From Kitasatospora indigofera (GTDB lineage: Bacteria > Actinomycetota > Actinomycetes > Streptomycetales > Streptomycetaceae): a stretch of DNA of 64,000 nucleotides. The notes under the pieces are model-generated. The model was not told where the DNA came from. It made no database searches and was given only the letters and a program-made list of their open reading frames with translations. The position numbers were made by a program, and so were the translations under genes. Shown here one piece after another: positions 19,775-27,084 of this stretch; the first letter of the stretch is position 1, and every line of letters starts with the position of its first letter. Where the stretch lies: assembly GCF_014655955.1 (NCBI RefSeq), contig NZ_BNBO01000018.1, forward strand, positions 1 to 64,000. Reading direction: 5' to 3'.

Positions 19775-19790
19775 AATGGTCTATACCAAT
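19775..19790. promoter_or_regulatory. DasR-like (dre) operator candidate upstream of the glycan synthase
   Basis: AATGGTCTATACCAAT matches the known DasR consensus ACTGGTCTAGACCACT at 13 of 16 positions, with the TGGT and ACCA half-sites intact. It ends 51 bp before the ATG of the GT2 gene. DasR is the GntR-family repressor of aminosugar and chitin genes in Streptomyces, so the glycan locus may respond to GlcNAc status. No dasR gene is in the window. Confidence 0.
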
Positions 19791-19841
19791 TGAGGTACGG
19801 TTCCCCCAGGATGCTGTCGGACCAGCGGCTGTGGGGGCCCT

Positions 19842-21530
19842 ATGACTGTCCATCACCTTCCTCAACCTCCCTCCGATCAGGAGCTCTACTGGTATTTCGG
19901 ACCGCAGCGCCGCTGGGTGCTGATCTGCACCTCGCTGGCCTTCGTCTTCACCGCGGCGACCATGCTCACCTTCTCGCTGCGGACCCCGGCCCTCTGGGCC
20001 TTCCTCGCGGTCCTCGTGCTCAACCTCGCCGCGCTGGCGCTGTCCTCGGTCAACAGCCTGCGCCAGCGCCGGCTCACCCGGCAGTCGCACGAGGTGCTGG
20101 TGCACGCCTGGCGGCCGGCCCGGCTGCCCACCGTCGACCTCTACCTGCCGACCTGCGGCGAGCCGCTCGACGTCCTGGAGAACGCCTACCGCGCCGTCTC
20201 GGCCGTCGACTGGCCGGACGCGCTGACCGTCTGGGTGCTGGACGACGGTGACCGCGCCGAGGTGGCCGGACTGGCCACCCGGTACGGCTACCGGTACGTC
20301 GTCCGGCCCGACCGCGGGCACCTCAAGAAGGCGGGCAACCTCAACCACGCGCTGACCCTGAGCTCGGCGGAGTTCATCGCCATCCTGGACGCCGACTTCG
20401 CGCCCCGGCCGGACTTCCTGCGGCACCTGGTGCCCTACTTCGCCGACCCCGGCACCGGCATCGTGCAGAGCCCGCAGTGCTTCGACACCGACGAGACCAT
20501 GAGCTGGATCCAGCGCGCCGCCGGCGCCGCCCAGGAGTGGTTCTTCCGCTGGATCCAGCCGTCCCGGGACGCCAGCGACGCCGCCATCTGCTGCGGCAGC
20601 AACGCCGTCTACCGGCGCGCCGCGATCGACGCGGCCGGCGGCTTCGCCCGGCTCGACCACAGCGAGGACCTGTTCACCGGACTCGCCCTGTACGAGCGGG
20701 GGTTCCGCACCCTGTACGTCCCGGTGCTGGTCGCCAAGGGCACCTCGCCGGACAACCTCGCCTCCTTCGTCAACCAGCAGTACCGCTGGGCCATGGGCAA
20801 CCTGCACCTGCTCGGCACCCCCGAGCTGAAGCGGATCCGGGCGCCCTGGCGGATGCGGCTCTGCTTCTACGAGGGCGTGGTCGGGTACCTGACCACCGCG
20901 GTCAACATCTTCGCGGCCCCGCTGCCGCCGCTGGTGATGATGTTCTGGTACCCGGACGAGATCCGGCCCTGGCACGTCCTGCCGCTGCTGGCCCCGCTCT
21001 GGCTCTGGCACGTGCTGCTGCCCCGGATCAGCCGGACCCGCTGGCGGGTCGAGGTGATCCGCTCCAACGTCCTGATGAGCGTGGCCGCCGGCGCCGCCTT
21101 CTGGCACACCCTGCGCGGCCGCAGCGCGGCCTGGGTGCCCACCGGCGCGGGCCGCGCCAGGCCCGGCGGGCTGGCCCGCCAGGTGGTCCTGGTCTCGCTC
21201 GGCTGGCTCTGCGCCTCGGTCGGCGCGGCCGCGGCCGGGCTCGCGCTGGCCGTCGCCCGCAACGGCTGGGAGCCCAACTGGGGCCTCGGGCTGTACCTGG
21301 TGGTGCAGTGCCAGATCGCCGTCCCGCTGATCCGCGACCTGGCCGCCGAACTGCGCCCCGCCGGCCCGGCCCGCGGCTCCGCGCCGACGGCCGCCCGGGC
21401 CGGGCGCCGGACCGGCCGCGGGATGCTGCCCCGGCGCTGGCCGGAGGCCTCGGCCGCCACCGCCACCCTCGTCCTGACCGCCCTGCTCGCCTCCGGCTGG
21501 GTCAGCCCGATGCTGCCCTGGCTGGGTTGA
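19842..21530 (+). CDS. Membrane beta-glycan synthase, GT2 (cellulose-synthase-like)
   Basis: A 562-residue membrane protein expected to polymerise a beta-linked glycan from a nucleotide sugar and move it across the membrane. Two membrane helices (about residues 25-70) precede the GT2 domain. Visible motifs are LDDGDR near 130, the metal-binding DAD (ILDADFAPRP) near 185, and the processive-synthase signature QQYRWAMGN near 310. Several membrane helices follow, at about 350-400, 440-485 and near the C-terminus. The length is normal for bacterial cellulose-synthase-like enzymes. No PilZ domain or GlxA-type oxidase partner is present, unlike the cslA-glxA locus of Streptomyces. The start follows a weak GGGGG site. 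The next gene begins 15 bp downstream, so the two are likely an operon. Sugar and linkage cannot be assigned. Confidence 0.
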   Translation: MTVHHLPQPPSDQELYWYFGPQRRWVLICTSLAFVFTAATMLTFSLRTPALWAFLAVLVLNLAALALSSVNSLRQRRLTRQSHEVLVHAWRPARLPTVDLYLPTCGEPLDVLENAYRAVSAVDWPDALTVWVLDDGDRAEVAGLATRYGYRYVVRPDRGHLKKAGNLNHALTLSSAEFIAILDADFAPRPDFLRHLVPYFADPGTGIVQSPQCFDTDETMSWIQRAAGAAQEWFFRWIQPSRDASDAAICCGSNAVYRRAAIDAAGGFARLDHSEDLFTGLALYERGFRTLYVPVLVAKGTSPDNLASFVNQQYRWAMGNLHLLGTPELKRIRAPWRMRLCFYEGVVGYLTTAVNIFAAPLPPLVMMFWYPDEIRPWHVLPLLAPLWLWHVLLPRISRTRWRVEVIRSNVLMSVAAGAAFWHTLRGRSAAWVPTGAGRARPGGLARQVVLVSLGWLCASVGAAAAGLALAVARNGWEPNWGLGLYLVVQCQIAVPLIRDLAAELRPAGPARGSAPTAARAGRRTGRGMLPRRWPEASAATATLVLTALLASGWVSPMLPWLG

Positions 21531-21545
21531 AAGGTCGTCACACCG

Positions 21546-24500
21546 ATGTCCTCGACCGTGGTTCCGGAGCTCGCTCCGCAGACCCTCACGATCCCCGGCC
21601 CGCCACCCGGCGGCGCCGCCTCCCCGGGCGCCGGCGCCGCCGCCGGCCCCTCCCCCCGCCGCACCGGCTTCCGCCCCGACATCGAGGGCCTGCGCGCGGT
21701 GGCCGTCCTCGCGGTGCTGGCCTTCCACGCCTCCGTCCCCGGCCTGGCCGGCGGGTTCGTCGGCGTCGACGTCTTCTTCGTCATCTCCGGCTACCTGATC
21801 ACCGGTCTGCTGGTGCGCGAGGCGATCGGCACCGGCCGGATCCGGCTCGGGGAGTTCTTCTCCCGCCGGGCCCGGCGGCTGCTGCCCTCCGCCGCCGTGG
21901 TGCTCGCCGCGGTCGCGCTGGCCGGCGCCTGGCTGACCGTCCCGCTGCGGCGCACCGACCTGGAGTACGACGTCCTCGCCGCGGCGCTGTCGGCGGCCAA
22001 CTGGCGCTTCGTGGCGCAGCAGACCGACTACCTCGCGGCGGGCCGGGAGCAGAGCCCGCTGCTGCACTTCTGGTCGCTGGCGGTGGAGGAGCAGTTCTAC
22101 CTGCTCTGGGCCCCGCTGCTGGCCGTGACCGCGCTCCTGGTGGCCCGCGCGGTCCGGCGCGGCCGGGCGGTCCGCGCGGCGGTGACGGCCGTCACCGCCC
22201 TGCTCACCCTCGGCTCCTTCGCGCTGTCCCTGCACTGGACGCACGGCTCGGTCTCGCTGGCGTACCTCGGCACGCCCTCCCGGGCCTGGCAGTTCGGGGT
22301 GGGCGCGCTGCTGGCGCTGCTGCCCTGGCACCGGCTGCGCGGGCCGCGCCCGCTGCGGCTGCTGTCCGGTTGGGCCGGGGCGGCGGCGATCGGCTGGTGC
22401 GTCCTGCGGTACCACGCCGGCACCCCCTACCCGGGGTACGCGGCGCTGGTGCCCACCCTCGGGGCGGCCGCGGTCATCCTGGCGGGCACTCCGGACTCCG
22501 GCGGCGCCGACCCGGTGCGCGGCGGCCTCGGCGTCGGCCGGCTGCTGTCCGGCCGGGCGCCGCGCGCCGTCGGCCGGCTCTCCTACAACCTGTACCTGTG
22601 GCACTGGCCGGTACTGGTGCTCGCCGAGGCCCGCCTCGGCACCCTCGGCTGGCCGGCCAGGGCGGGGCTGACGCTCGCCGCCGCCCTGCCGGCCGCGGCC
22701 GCGCTGCGCTGGATCGAGCAGCCGCTGCGCCGGAACCGGACGATCGCCGAACTCCCCCGCCGGGGACTGTCGCTGGGGGTCGCCGCGGTGGTCGTCCCGG
22801 TGGTGCTGGCGCTGGTCGTCGGCACCGGGACGCTCCGGCTGCTCGGCCCGGCCACCCCGGTCGACATGCTCGGCCTGCCGCCCGGCTCCCCCGACGGCAC
22901 CTCGCTGCTGGCCCGGACCGCCGCGCCGCTCAGGCCCGGCCCGGCCGTCCCGGACCCGGCCCAGGCCCGCAAGGACTTCCCGCCGGACGGCGAGTGCGAG
23001 GTGGCACCGGCCGTGACGGCCGGACCGGCCTGCCTGTTCGGCCCGGCCGGCGGCCCGGACCGGATCGTCCTGCTCGGCGACTCGCACGCCGGCCAGTGGT
23101 TCTCCCCGATGCTCGCCATCGCGGCCGAACGGCACTGGGGGCTGGAGGAGCTGGTCAAGCAGGGCTGCCCGCTGGCGGAGATACCGGTGGTCAACCCGCA
23201 GTTGGGACGCGAGTACCGGGAGTGCGACACCTGGCGGGCGGACAGCCTGGCCAGGCTGCGGAACGGGCCGAAGCCCCGGCTGATCGTGATCGCCTCGCTC
23301 AACCGCTACACCGACGACCGGCAACTCCTCGCCGAGGGCTGGGAGAAGACCCTGACCCCGCCGCGCGCCCTCGGCGTGCCGATCGTCTACATCGAGGACA
23401 CGCCCGTCCCCGGGGAGGACGTCCCGGCCTGCGTCTCCGGGCACACCGCCGACCCGGCCGCCTGCGAGTTCGACCGCGCCCGCGCACATTGGCCGGACCC
23501 GCTCGCGGAGGCGATCGCGGCCGGCCGGATGCCCGGGGTGCGGTCCGTCGAGGTGAACTCGGTGCTCTGCCCCGGCGCGGGGCGCAGCTGCCCGGCGGTG
23601 CTGGAGCGGATCCTGCTCTACCGCGACGACGCCCACCTGACGAACGTCGCCGCCGTGGTCCTCACCCCCAGGCTGGAGCGGCTGCTGGCCGGGGCCGGCC
23701 TGGTGCCGGCCCGGGGCGAGCCGGGCGCCGACGGCTGGACCACCCTGCTGCGGGACGACTTCGACGGCCCGGCGGGCAGCCGCCCCTCGGCCGCGGACTG
23801 GCAGTACGACCTGGGCACCTGCTACCCGGGCTGCCCGGCCGCCCAGTGGGGCACCGGCGAGGTGGAGACGATGACCGACTCCACCGCCAACGTCCGGCTG
23901 GACGGCAAGGGCGCCCTGGAGATCGTGCCCACCCTGGAGGGCGGCCGGTGGGGTTCGGGGCGGATCGAGTCCCGGCGCGCCGACTTCACCGCCCCGCCCG
24001 GCGGTGTGCTGCGGATCGAGGCCTCGATCGCCCTGCCCGACGTCACCGGTCCGGCCGCGGCGGGCTACTGGCCGGCCTTCTGGACCCTCGGGGCCGGCCT
24101 GCGGGAGGGCTTCACCGGCTGGCCGGGGACGGGTGAGCTGGACGTGATGGAGTCGGTGAACGGCCGTGACTCGGTCTTCGGGACGATGCACTGCGGCACC
24201 CTGGACGGCGGCCCCTGCCAGGAGCCGAAGGGGCTCGGCTCGGGCGAGTCCGCCTGCCCCGGTTGCCGGACGGGCTTCCACACCTACGCCGTGGAGGTGG
24301 ACCGCACGGCCGGCGCCGGACAGGTGCGCTGGTACCTGGACGGCCGGGAGTTCCACCGGGTGCGGGCCGACCGGATGGACGCCGCCACCTGGGACCGCGC
24401 GGTGAACCAGGGGCAGTTCCTGATCCTGAACGTGGCGGTCGGCGGCAACCTGCCCGCCGCGCTCGGCGGGGTCCCGGGGGCGGCCACCGAGCCGGGGCAC

Positions 24501-24554
24501 CCGATGCGGGTGCAGTACGTCGCCGTCTCGACGCGGGGCGGCGCCCGGCCCTGA
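21546..24554 (+). CDS. Fusion: membrane acyltransferase-3 + SGNH domain + GH16 glucanase
   Basis: A 1002-residue protein with three parts. Residues 40-430 are an OafA-like membrane acyltransferase (FRPDIEGLRAVAVL, VDVFFVISGYLITG, LHFWSLAVEEQFYLLW, LYLWHWPVLVL). Residues 500-725 are an SGNH domain: GDSHAGQ at 509-515 and a DDAH motif near its end. Residues 730-1000 are a GH16 domain with GELDVMES, which gives catalytic Glu864, Asp866 and Glu869. In this acyltransferase family the SGNH part normally faces outside, so GH16 should also be outside. The likely job is O-acylation plus cleavage or transfer on a beta-glucan, possibly the product of the adjacent GT2 synthase. The acyltransferase-SGNH pair is common; the GH16 extension is not one I know. 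The GH16 part is related to that of the secreted enzyme at 28588-32055. No stop or frameshift divides the domains. Confidence 0.
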   Translation: MSSTVVPELAPQTLTIPGPPPGGAASPGAGAAAGPSPRRTGFRPDIEGLRAVAVLAVLAFHASVPGLAGGFVGVDVFFVISGYLITGLLVREAIGTGRIRLGEFFSRRARRLLPSAAVVLAAVALAGAWLTVPLRRTDLEYDVLAAALSAANWRFVAQQTDYLAAGREQSPLLHFWSLAVEEQFYLLWAPLLAVTALLVARAVRRGRAVRAAVTAVTALLTLGSFALSLHWTHGSVSLAYLGTPSRAWQFGVGALLALLPWHRLRGPRPLRLLSGWAGAAAIGWCVLRYHAGTPYPGYAALVPTLGAAAVILAGTPDSGGADPVRGGLGVGRLLSGRAPRAVGRLSYNLYLWHWPVLVLAEARLGTLGWPARAGLTLAAALPAAAALRWIEQPLRRNRTIAELPRRGLSLGVAAVVVPVVLALVVGTGTLRLLGPATPVDMLGLPPGSPDGTSLLARTAAPLRPGPAVPDPAQARKDFPPDGECEVAPAVTAGPACLFGPAGGPDRIVLLGDSHAGQWFSPMLAIAAERHWGLEELVKQGCPLAEIPVVNPQLGREYRECDTWRADSLARLRNGPKPRLIVIASLNRYTDDRQLLAEGWEKTLTPPRALGVPIVYIEDTPVPGEDVPACVSGHTADPAACEFDRARAHWPDPLAEAIAAGRMPGVRSVEVNSVLCPGAGRSCPAVLERILLYRDDAHLTNVAAVVLTPRLERLLAGAGLVPARGEPGADGWTTLLRDDFDGPAGSRPSAADWQYDLGTCYPGCPAAQWGTGEVETMTDSTANVRLDGKGALEIVPTLEGGRWGSGRIESRRADFTAPPGGVLRIEASIALPDVTGPAAAGYWPAFWTLGAGLREGFTGWPGTGELDVMESVNGRDSVFGTMHCGTLDGGPCQEPKGLGSGESACPGCRTGFHTYAVEVDRTAGAGQVRWYLDGREFHRVRADRMDAATWDRAVNQGQFLILNVAVGGNLPAALGGVPGAATEPGHPMRVQYVAVSTRGGARP

Positions 24555-24749
24555 CCCGCCCGGAACCCCTCCCCCGGCCCGCTCCCCCGGACGCCGACGC
24601 GCTCCCGGGGGGCGGGCCGGAGCCGGCGGGCCCGCCCCGGCGTGGACGGGCGGGGCGAGCCGGTCCGGGCACCACTCGGCCCCCGCCGGCCGCACCGACG
24701 GGGGGAACGGGTGGGTGCGGCGCCGCTGCGGGCACCGGTGCCCCGGCCG

Positions 24750-24950
24750 TCAGGGCTGCGGCGGCTGGTCCTCGCCGGGCATCGACTGGTTGCCGAGCTG
24801 GTCGTTGATCTTCTGCTGGGCGGTGTCGACGTGGCCGCTGTACTTGCCGCCGGTCTTCTCGTCGAGCATGTCGCCGCCCTTGTCCACCCCCTTCTGCACG
24901 GTGTCCTCGTGCCCCTTCATCATGTTCTTGAGCTTGTCGAGCATGGACAT
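24750..24950 (-). CDS. Small antitoxin-like protein (Rv0909/MT0933 family)
   Basis: 66 residues, highly charged, with Gly-Lys-Asp repeats (KGHEDTVQKGVDKGGDMLDEK, then GKYSGHVDTAQQKI). This resembles the short actinobacterial proteins annotated as MT0933-type antitoxins. A strong GGAGGT site sits 6 nt before the ATG. It converges on the fusion gene and has no obvious toxin beside it, so the antitoxin name is a family label only. The family is often a stand-alone, abundant small protein in Streptomyces. Confidence 0.
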   Translation of the reverse strand: MSMLDKLKNMMKGHEDTVQKGVDKGGDMLDEKTGGKYSGHVDTAQQKINDQLGNQSMPGEDQPPQP

Positions 24951-25077
24951 GGTGTGACCTCCGCATTCGGTGACCGACTACGTCCATGGTCCGCACACGA
25001 TCCGGAATCGGCATCCCGGCATCCGTGCCGGGCCCGCCCGCGGCCCGCGCCGACGGGCCCGGCACCCTTGCTGACCT

Positions 25078-25090
25078 GCGGTTTAACCGC
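25078..25090. promoter_or_regulatory. Palindrome GCGGTTTAACCGC
   Basis: A perfect 6-bp inverted repeat around one central base, with an AT-rich core unusual for this DNA. It lies between the lacI-family stop codon (25110) and the antitoxin-like gene start (24950), both leftward. It could be an operator for the small gene or part of a short terminator. Confidence 0.
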
Positions 25091-25109
25091 GGGCAAGGCG
25101 GCTGCGCAC

Positions 25110-26162
25110 TCAGGCGGACTGCCGGACCACCAGCGAGGGCTCGAAGATCACCGAGGTGGCGCCGCGCTCGGGACGCGCGATGTGGTCGAGCAGGATGCGG
25201 GTCATCTCGGCGGCCATCTCCTCCACCGGCTGGCGGACGGTGGTCAGCAGCGGGCGGCCGGCGGTGGCCGCGCTGCTGTCGTCGAAGCCCACCACCGCGA
25301 CGTCCTCCGGGACCCGCCGCCCGTGGTCGCGCAGCACCGCCAGCGCGCCCTGGGCCATCAGGTCGTTGGCGGCGAACACGCCGTCCGTGTCCGGGTGCTC
25401 GATCAGCAGCCTGGTGATCGCCCGCTCACCGCCGGCCTGGGTGAAGTCCGCCTCGGCGTGCGGCAGGTAGGGCAGGCCGTGGCGGGCCATCGCGTCGTGG
25501 AAGCCGGCCAGCCGGTCCCGGGCGGCCCGGACGCCGGAGGGGCCGGCGATGGTCACCACCCGGCGGCAGCCCCGGGCGTGCAGGTGGTCGGCGGCCAGCC
25601 GCCCGCCGTCGCGGTTGGCCAGGTCGACGCAGCTGATCGGCAGCGGCCGGTCGGGCCGGCCGAACAGCACCGCGGGGACGCCGGCCTCCAGCAGCAGGGC
25701 GGGCATCGGGTCCTCGGCGTGGGTGGAGACGACCATGGCGCCGTCCGCGTTGCCCTGCCGCAGATAGGCGAGGGCCTGCTCGCGGGCCTCGGGGGCGTCC
25801 GCGAGCATCAGCACCGGGTGCAGGCCCTGCGGCCGCAGGGCCTGGAAGACCCCGCTGACCACCCGGCCGAAGAAGGGGTCGGTGAAGACCTCGCCGCCGG
25901 CCGGCCCGTCGGCCTCGGCGCCCGATCCCGAGACCACCAGCGCGAGGGACCCGGCACGCCGGGTGACCAGGGACCGGGCGGCGCCGTTGGGGACGTAGCC
26001 GGTGCTCGCGATGGCCAGCCGGACACTCTCCTGGATCGCGGGGTCGACGTTGCGGATGCCGTTGATGACCCGGGAGACGGTGGCCCGGGAGACGCCCGCG
26101 ACCCTGGCCACGTCCTCCAGAGTCGTGGAGCGGTTGACGGCGGACCGGAGGACTTCGCTCAT
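25110..26162 (-). CDS. LacI-family transcriptional regulator
   Basis: 350 residues with a LacI helix-turn-helix at about 13-38 (TLEDVARVAGVSRATVSRVI) and a periplasmic-binding-like sensor domain (FGRPDRPLPISCVDLANRDG, FAANDLMAQGAL, VVGFDDSSAA). It probably represses sugar-use genes and is released by an oligosaccharide. Its own promoter region carries an AGAGCGCTCT palindrome (26184-26193), so autoregulation is likely. The same core lies before the GH16 enzyme and the solute-binding protein at 32473, which makes these its likely regulon. It could be a CebR relative, but it is not next to the cebEFG-like operon as cebR usually is. Confidence 0.
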   Translation of the reverse strand: MSEVLRSAVNRSTTLEDVARVAGVSRATVSRVINGIRNVDPAIQESVRLAIASTGYVPNGAARSLVTRRAGSLALVVSGSGAEADGPAGGEVFTDPFFGRVVSGVFQALRPQGLHPVLMLADAPEAREQALAYLRQGNADGAMVVSTHAEDPMPALLLEAGVPAVLFGRPDRPLPISCVDLANRDGGRLAADHLHARGCRRVVTIAGPSGVRAARDRLAGFHDAMARHGLPYLPHAEADFTQAGGERAITRLLIEHPDTDGVFAANDLMAQGALAVLRDHGRRVPEDVAVVGFDDSSAATAGRPLLTTVRQPVEEMAAEMTRILLDHIARPERGATSVIFEPSLVVRQSA

Positions 26163-26180
26163 GGTGTCTTTATAGCATCT

Positions 26181-26197
26181 GGGAGAGCGCTCTATCC
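26181..26197. promoter_or_regulatory. LacI-type operator, AGAGCGCTCT class
   Basis: GGGAGAGCGCTCTATCC contains a perfect 10-bp palindrome (26184-26193). It lies 19-35 bp upstream of the LacI-family start codon. A TATAAA-like stretch sits between it and the ATG, so binding would cover the promoter. This suggests autorepression. Confidence 0.
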
Positions 26198-26308
26198 ATC
26201 AAAGCCACAGCTCGCAGCAGCCCCGACGGCCGACCGGGGCCCGGCCCGGGGCTCCCGGAGGGCCTTCGGAGCCCCGGAGCGGCGCCCGGAGCACCGCCGG
26301 AGCCCCTC

Positions 26309-26324
26309 CGGGAAACGTTTCCCG
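26309..26324. promoter_or_regulatory. Perfect 16-bp palindrome CGGGAAACGTTTCCCG
   Basis: It abuts the stop codon of the lipoprotein gene and lies about 147 bp upstream of the LacI-family gene. The AACGTT core is typical of LacI/GalR operators. It differs in sequence from the AGCGCT boxes nearby, so it may bind a different regulator. A terminator role is less likely because almost no loop is left. Confidence 0.
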
Positions 26325-26897
26325 TCACGGTGCGTGCTCCTTCCAGCAGATCATCACCGTGGTCGCGGCCGTCACCGAGACGTTCGACCGCGTCCGCGGC
26401 GGCTTGCCGAAACGCTCCGGCAGCCGGTGCACGTCGACCGTCAGCACCGAGCCGTCCCGGAGCACCACCGTCGAGCCGTCGGCCTGGGTGTAGGCCGCGT
26501 CGCCGAGGCCCTCGACCGTGGTCACCGGCCCGGCGCTGCCGCGCAGGCCCGCGAAGTGCGCTGCCGCGGTGGCCCGGTCGGCCAGCTCCTTCACCGTGAT
26601 CAGCAGCGTGCCCTCGGTGTACGCGTAGGTGCAGGTGTACAGGTGCTGGGCCCAGGTCCCGGCGGGCGCGGTGGCCGGCTCGGTGCCGAAGGCCCCGGCC
26701 AGCTGCATCGGCACGCTGCCGGCGCAGACCATCAGGGAGGCCGGCGAGGGGCCGAGGTCCACCGCCGCGGAGGTCCGTGCCCCCGGCGGGGCGGCGGCCG
26801 GGCCCGGCGCGGGCGGGGCGGCGCAGGCGGCGGCCGCCAGGGCCAGCAGGAGGGCGGCGGCGGTCCGCGACAGCGGCCGGCTCGGGCGGGTGGTCAT
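26325..26897 (-). CDS. Putative lipoprotein of unknown function
   Basis: 190 residues. The start at 26897 is chosen because GGAGGA lies 5-6 nt upstream and a lipoprotein signal follows at once (Arg-rich start, hydrophobic ALLLALAAAA, then Cys). After a Pro/Ala/Gly linker, the mature part has two Cys (MVCAGS and LYTCTY) and a third near the end (MICWKE). The region VEGLGDAAYTQADGSTVVLRD resembles actinobacterial surface lipoproteins annotated as sensor or DUF3558-like domains, but I do not recognise a specific family. It lies between the LacI gene and a secreted CBM32 protein, all leftward. Confidence 0.
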   Translation of the reverse strand: MTTRPSRPLSRTAAALLLALAAAACAAPPAPGPAAAPPGARTSAAVDLGPSPASLMVCAGSVPMQLAGAFGTEPATAPAGTWAQHLYTCTYAYTEGTLLITVKELADRATAAAHFAGLRGSAGPVTTVEGLGDAAYTQADGSTVVLRDGSVLTVDVHRLPERFGKPPRTRSNVSVTAATTVMICWKEHAP

Positions 26898-27036
26898 ACG
26901 GTCCTCCGGGGCGGGGCGACGGGCCAGGGGTGGGGCCCCGGGCCGACGGGGGGACGGGCCGGCGGGGGACGGGCCGGCCCGGGGTACGGCCGTGCCCGCG
27001 ACCGGCCCCGCATGGGCGGGGACGGCCACGGGCACG

Positions 27037-27078
27037 GGATCAGGTGGTCCGGATCAGGTGGTCCGGATCAGGTGGTCC
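27037..27078. repeat. Three tandem 14-bp repeats
   Basis: GGATCAGGTGGTCC occurs three times without a gap (27037, 27051, 27065), followed by GGACCG. Each unit contains the imperfect palindrome GGA(N)8TCC. The array starts right after the stop codon of the DUF1996 gene (27085) and ends about 140 bp before the lipoprotein start. Confidence 0.
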
Positions 27079-27084
27079 GGACCG

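Larger units (their letters stand above)
19056..19841. other. 786-bp divergent intergenic region
   Basis: This separates the leftward LuxR regulator from the rightward glycan genes. I find no convincing gene: open frames here lack ribosome-binding sites and recognisable products. It holds an inverted repeat GCACGGC-T-GCCGTGC at 19284-19298, a GACATG/CATGTC repeat at 19353-19369, and the DasR-like site at 19775-19790. Both divergent promoters should lie here. Confidence 0.

Noticed and set aside
19719..24695. A long minus-strand open frame opposite the GT2 and fusion genes
   Set aside because: It is antisense to two proteins with clear motifs and reads as Gly/Arg/Gln-rich sequence without a ribosome site.
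25110..26162. Naming the LacI regulator cebR
   Set aside because: It is 19 kb from the cebEFG-like operon, and its own promoter has the other operator class; the family fits but the name is not secure.
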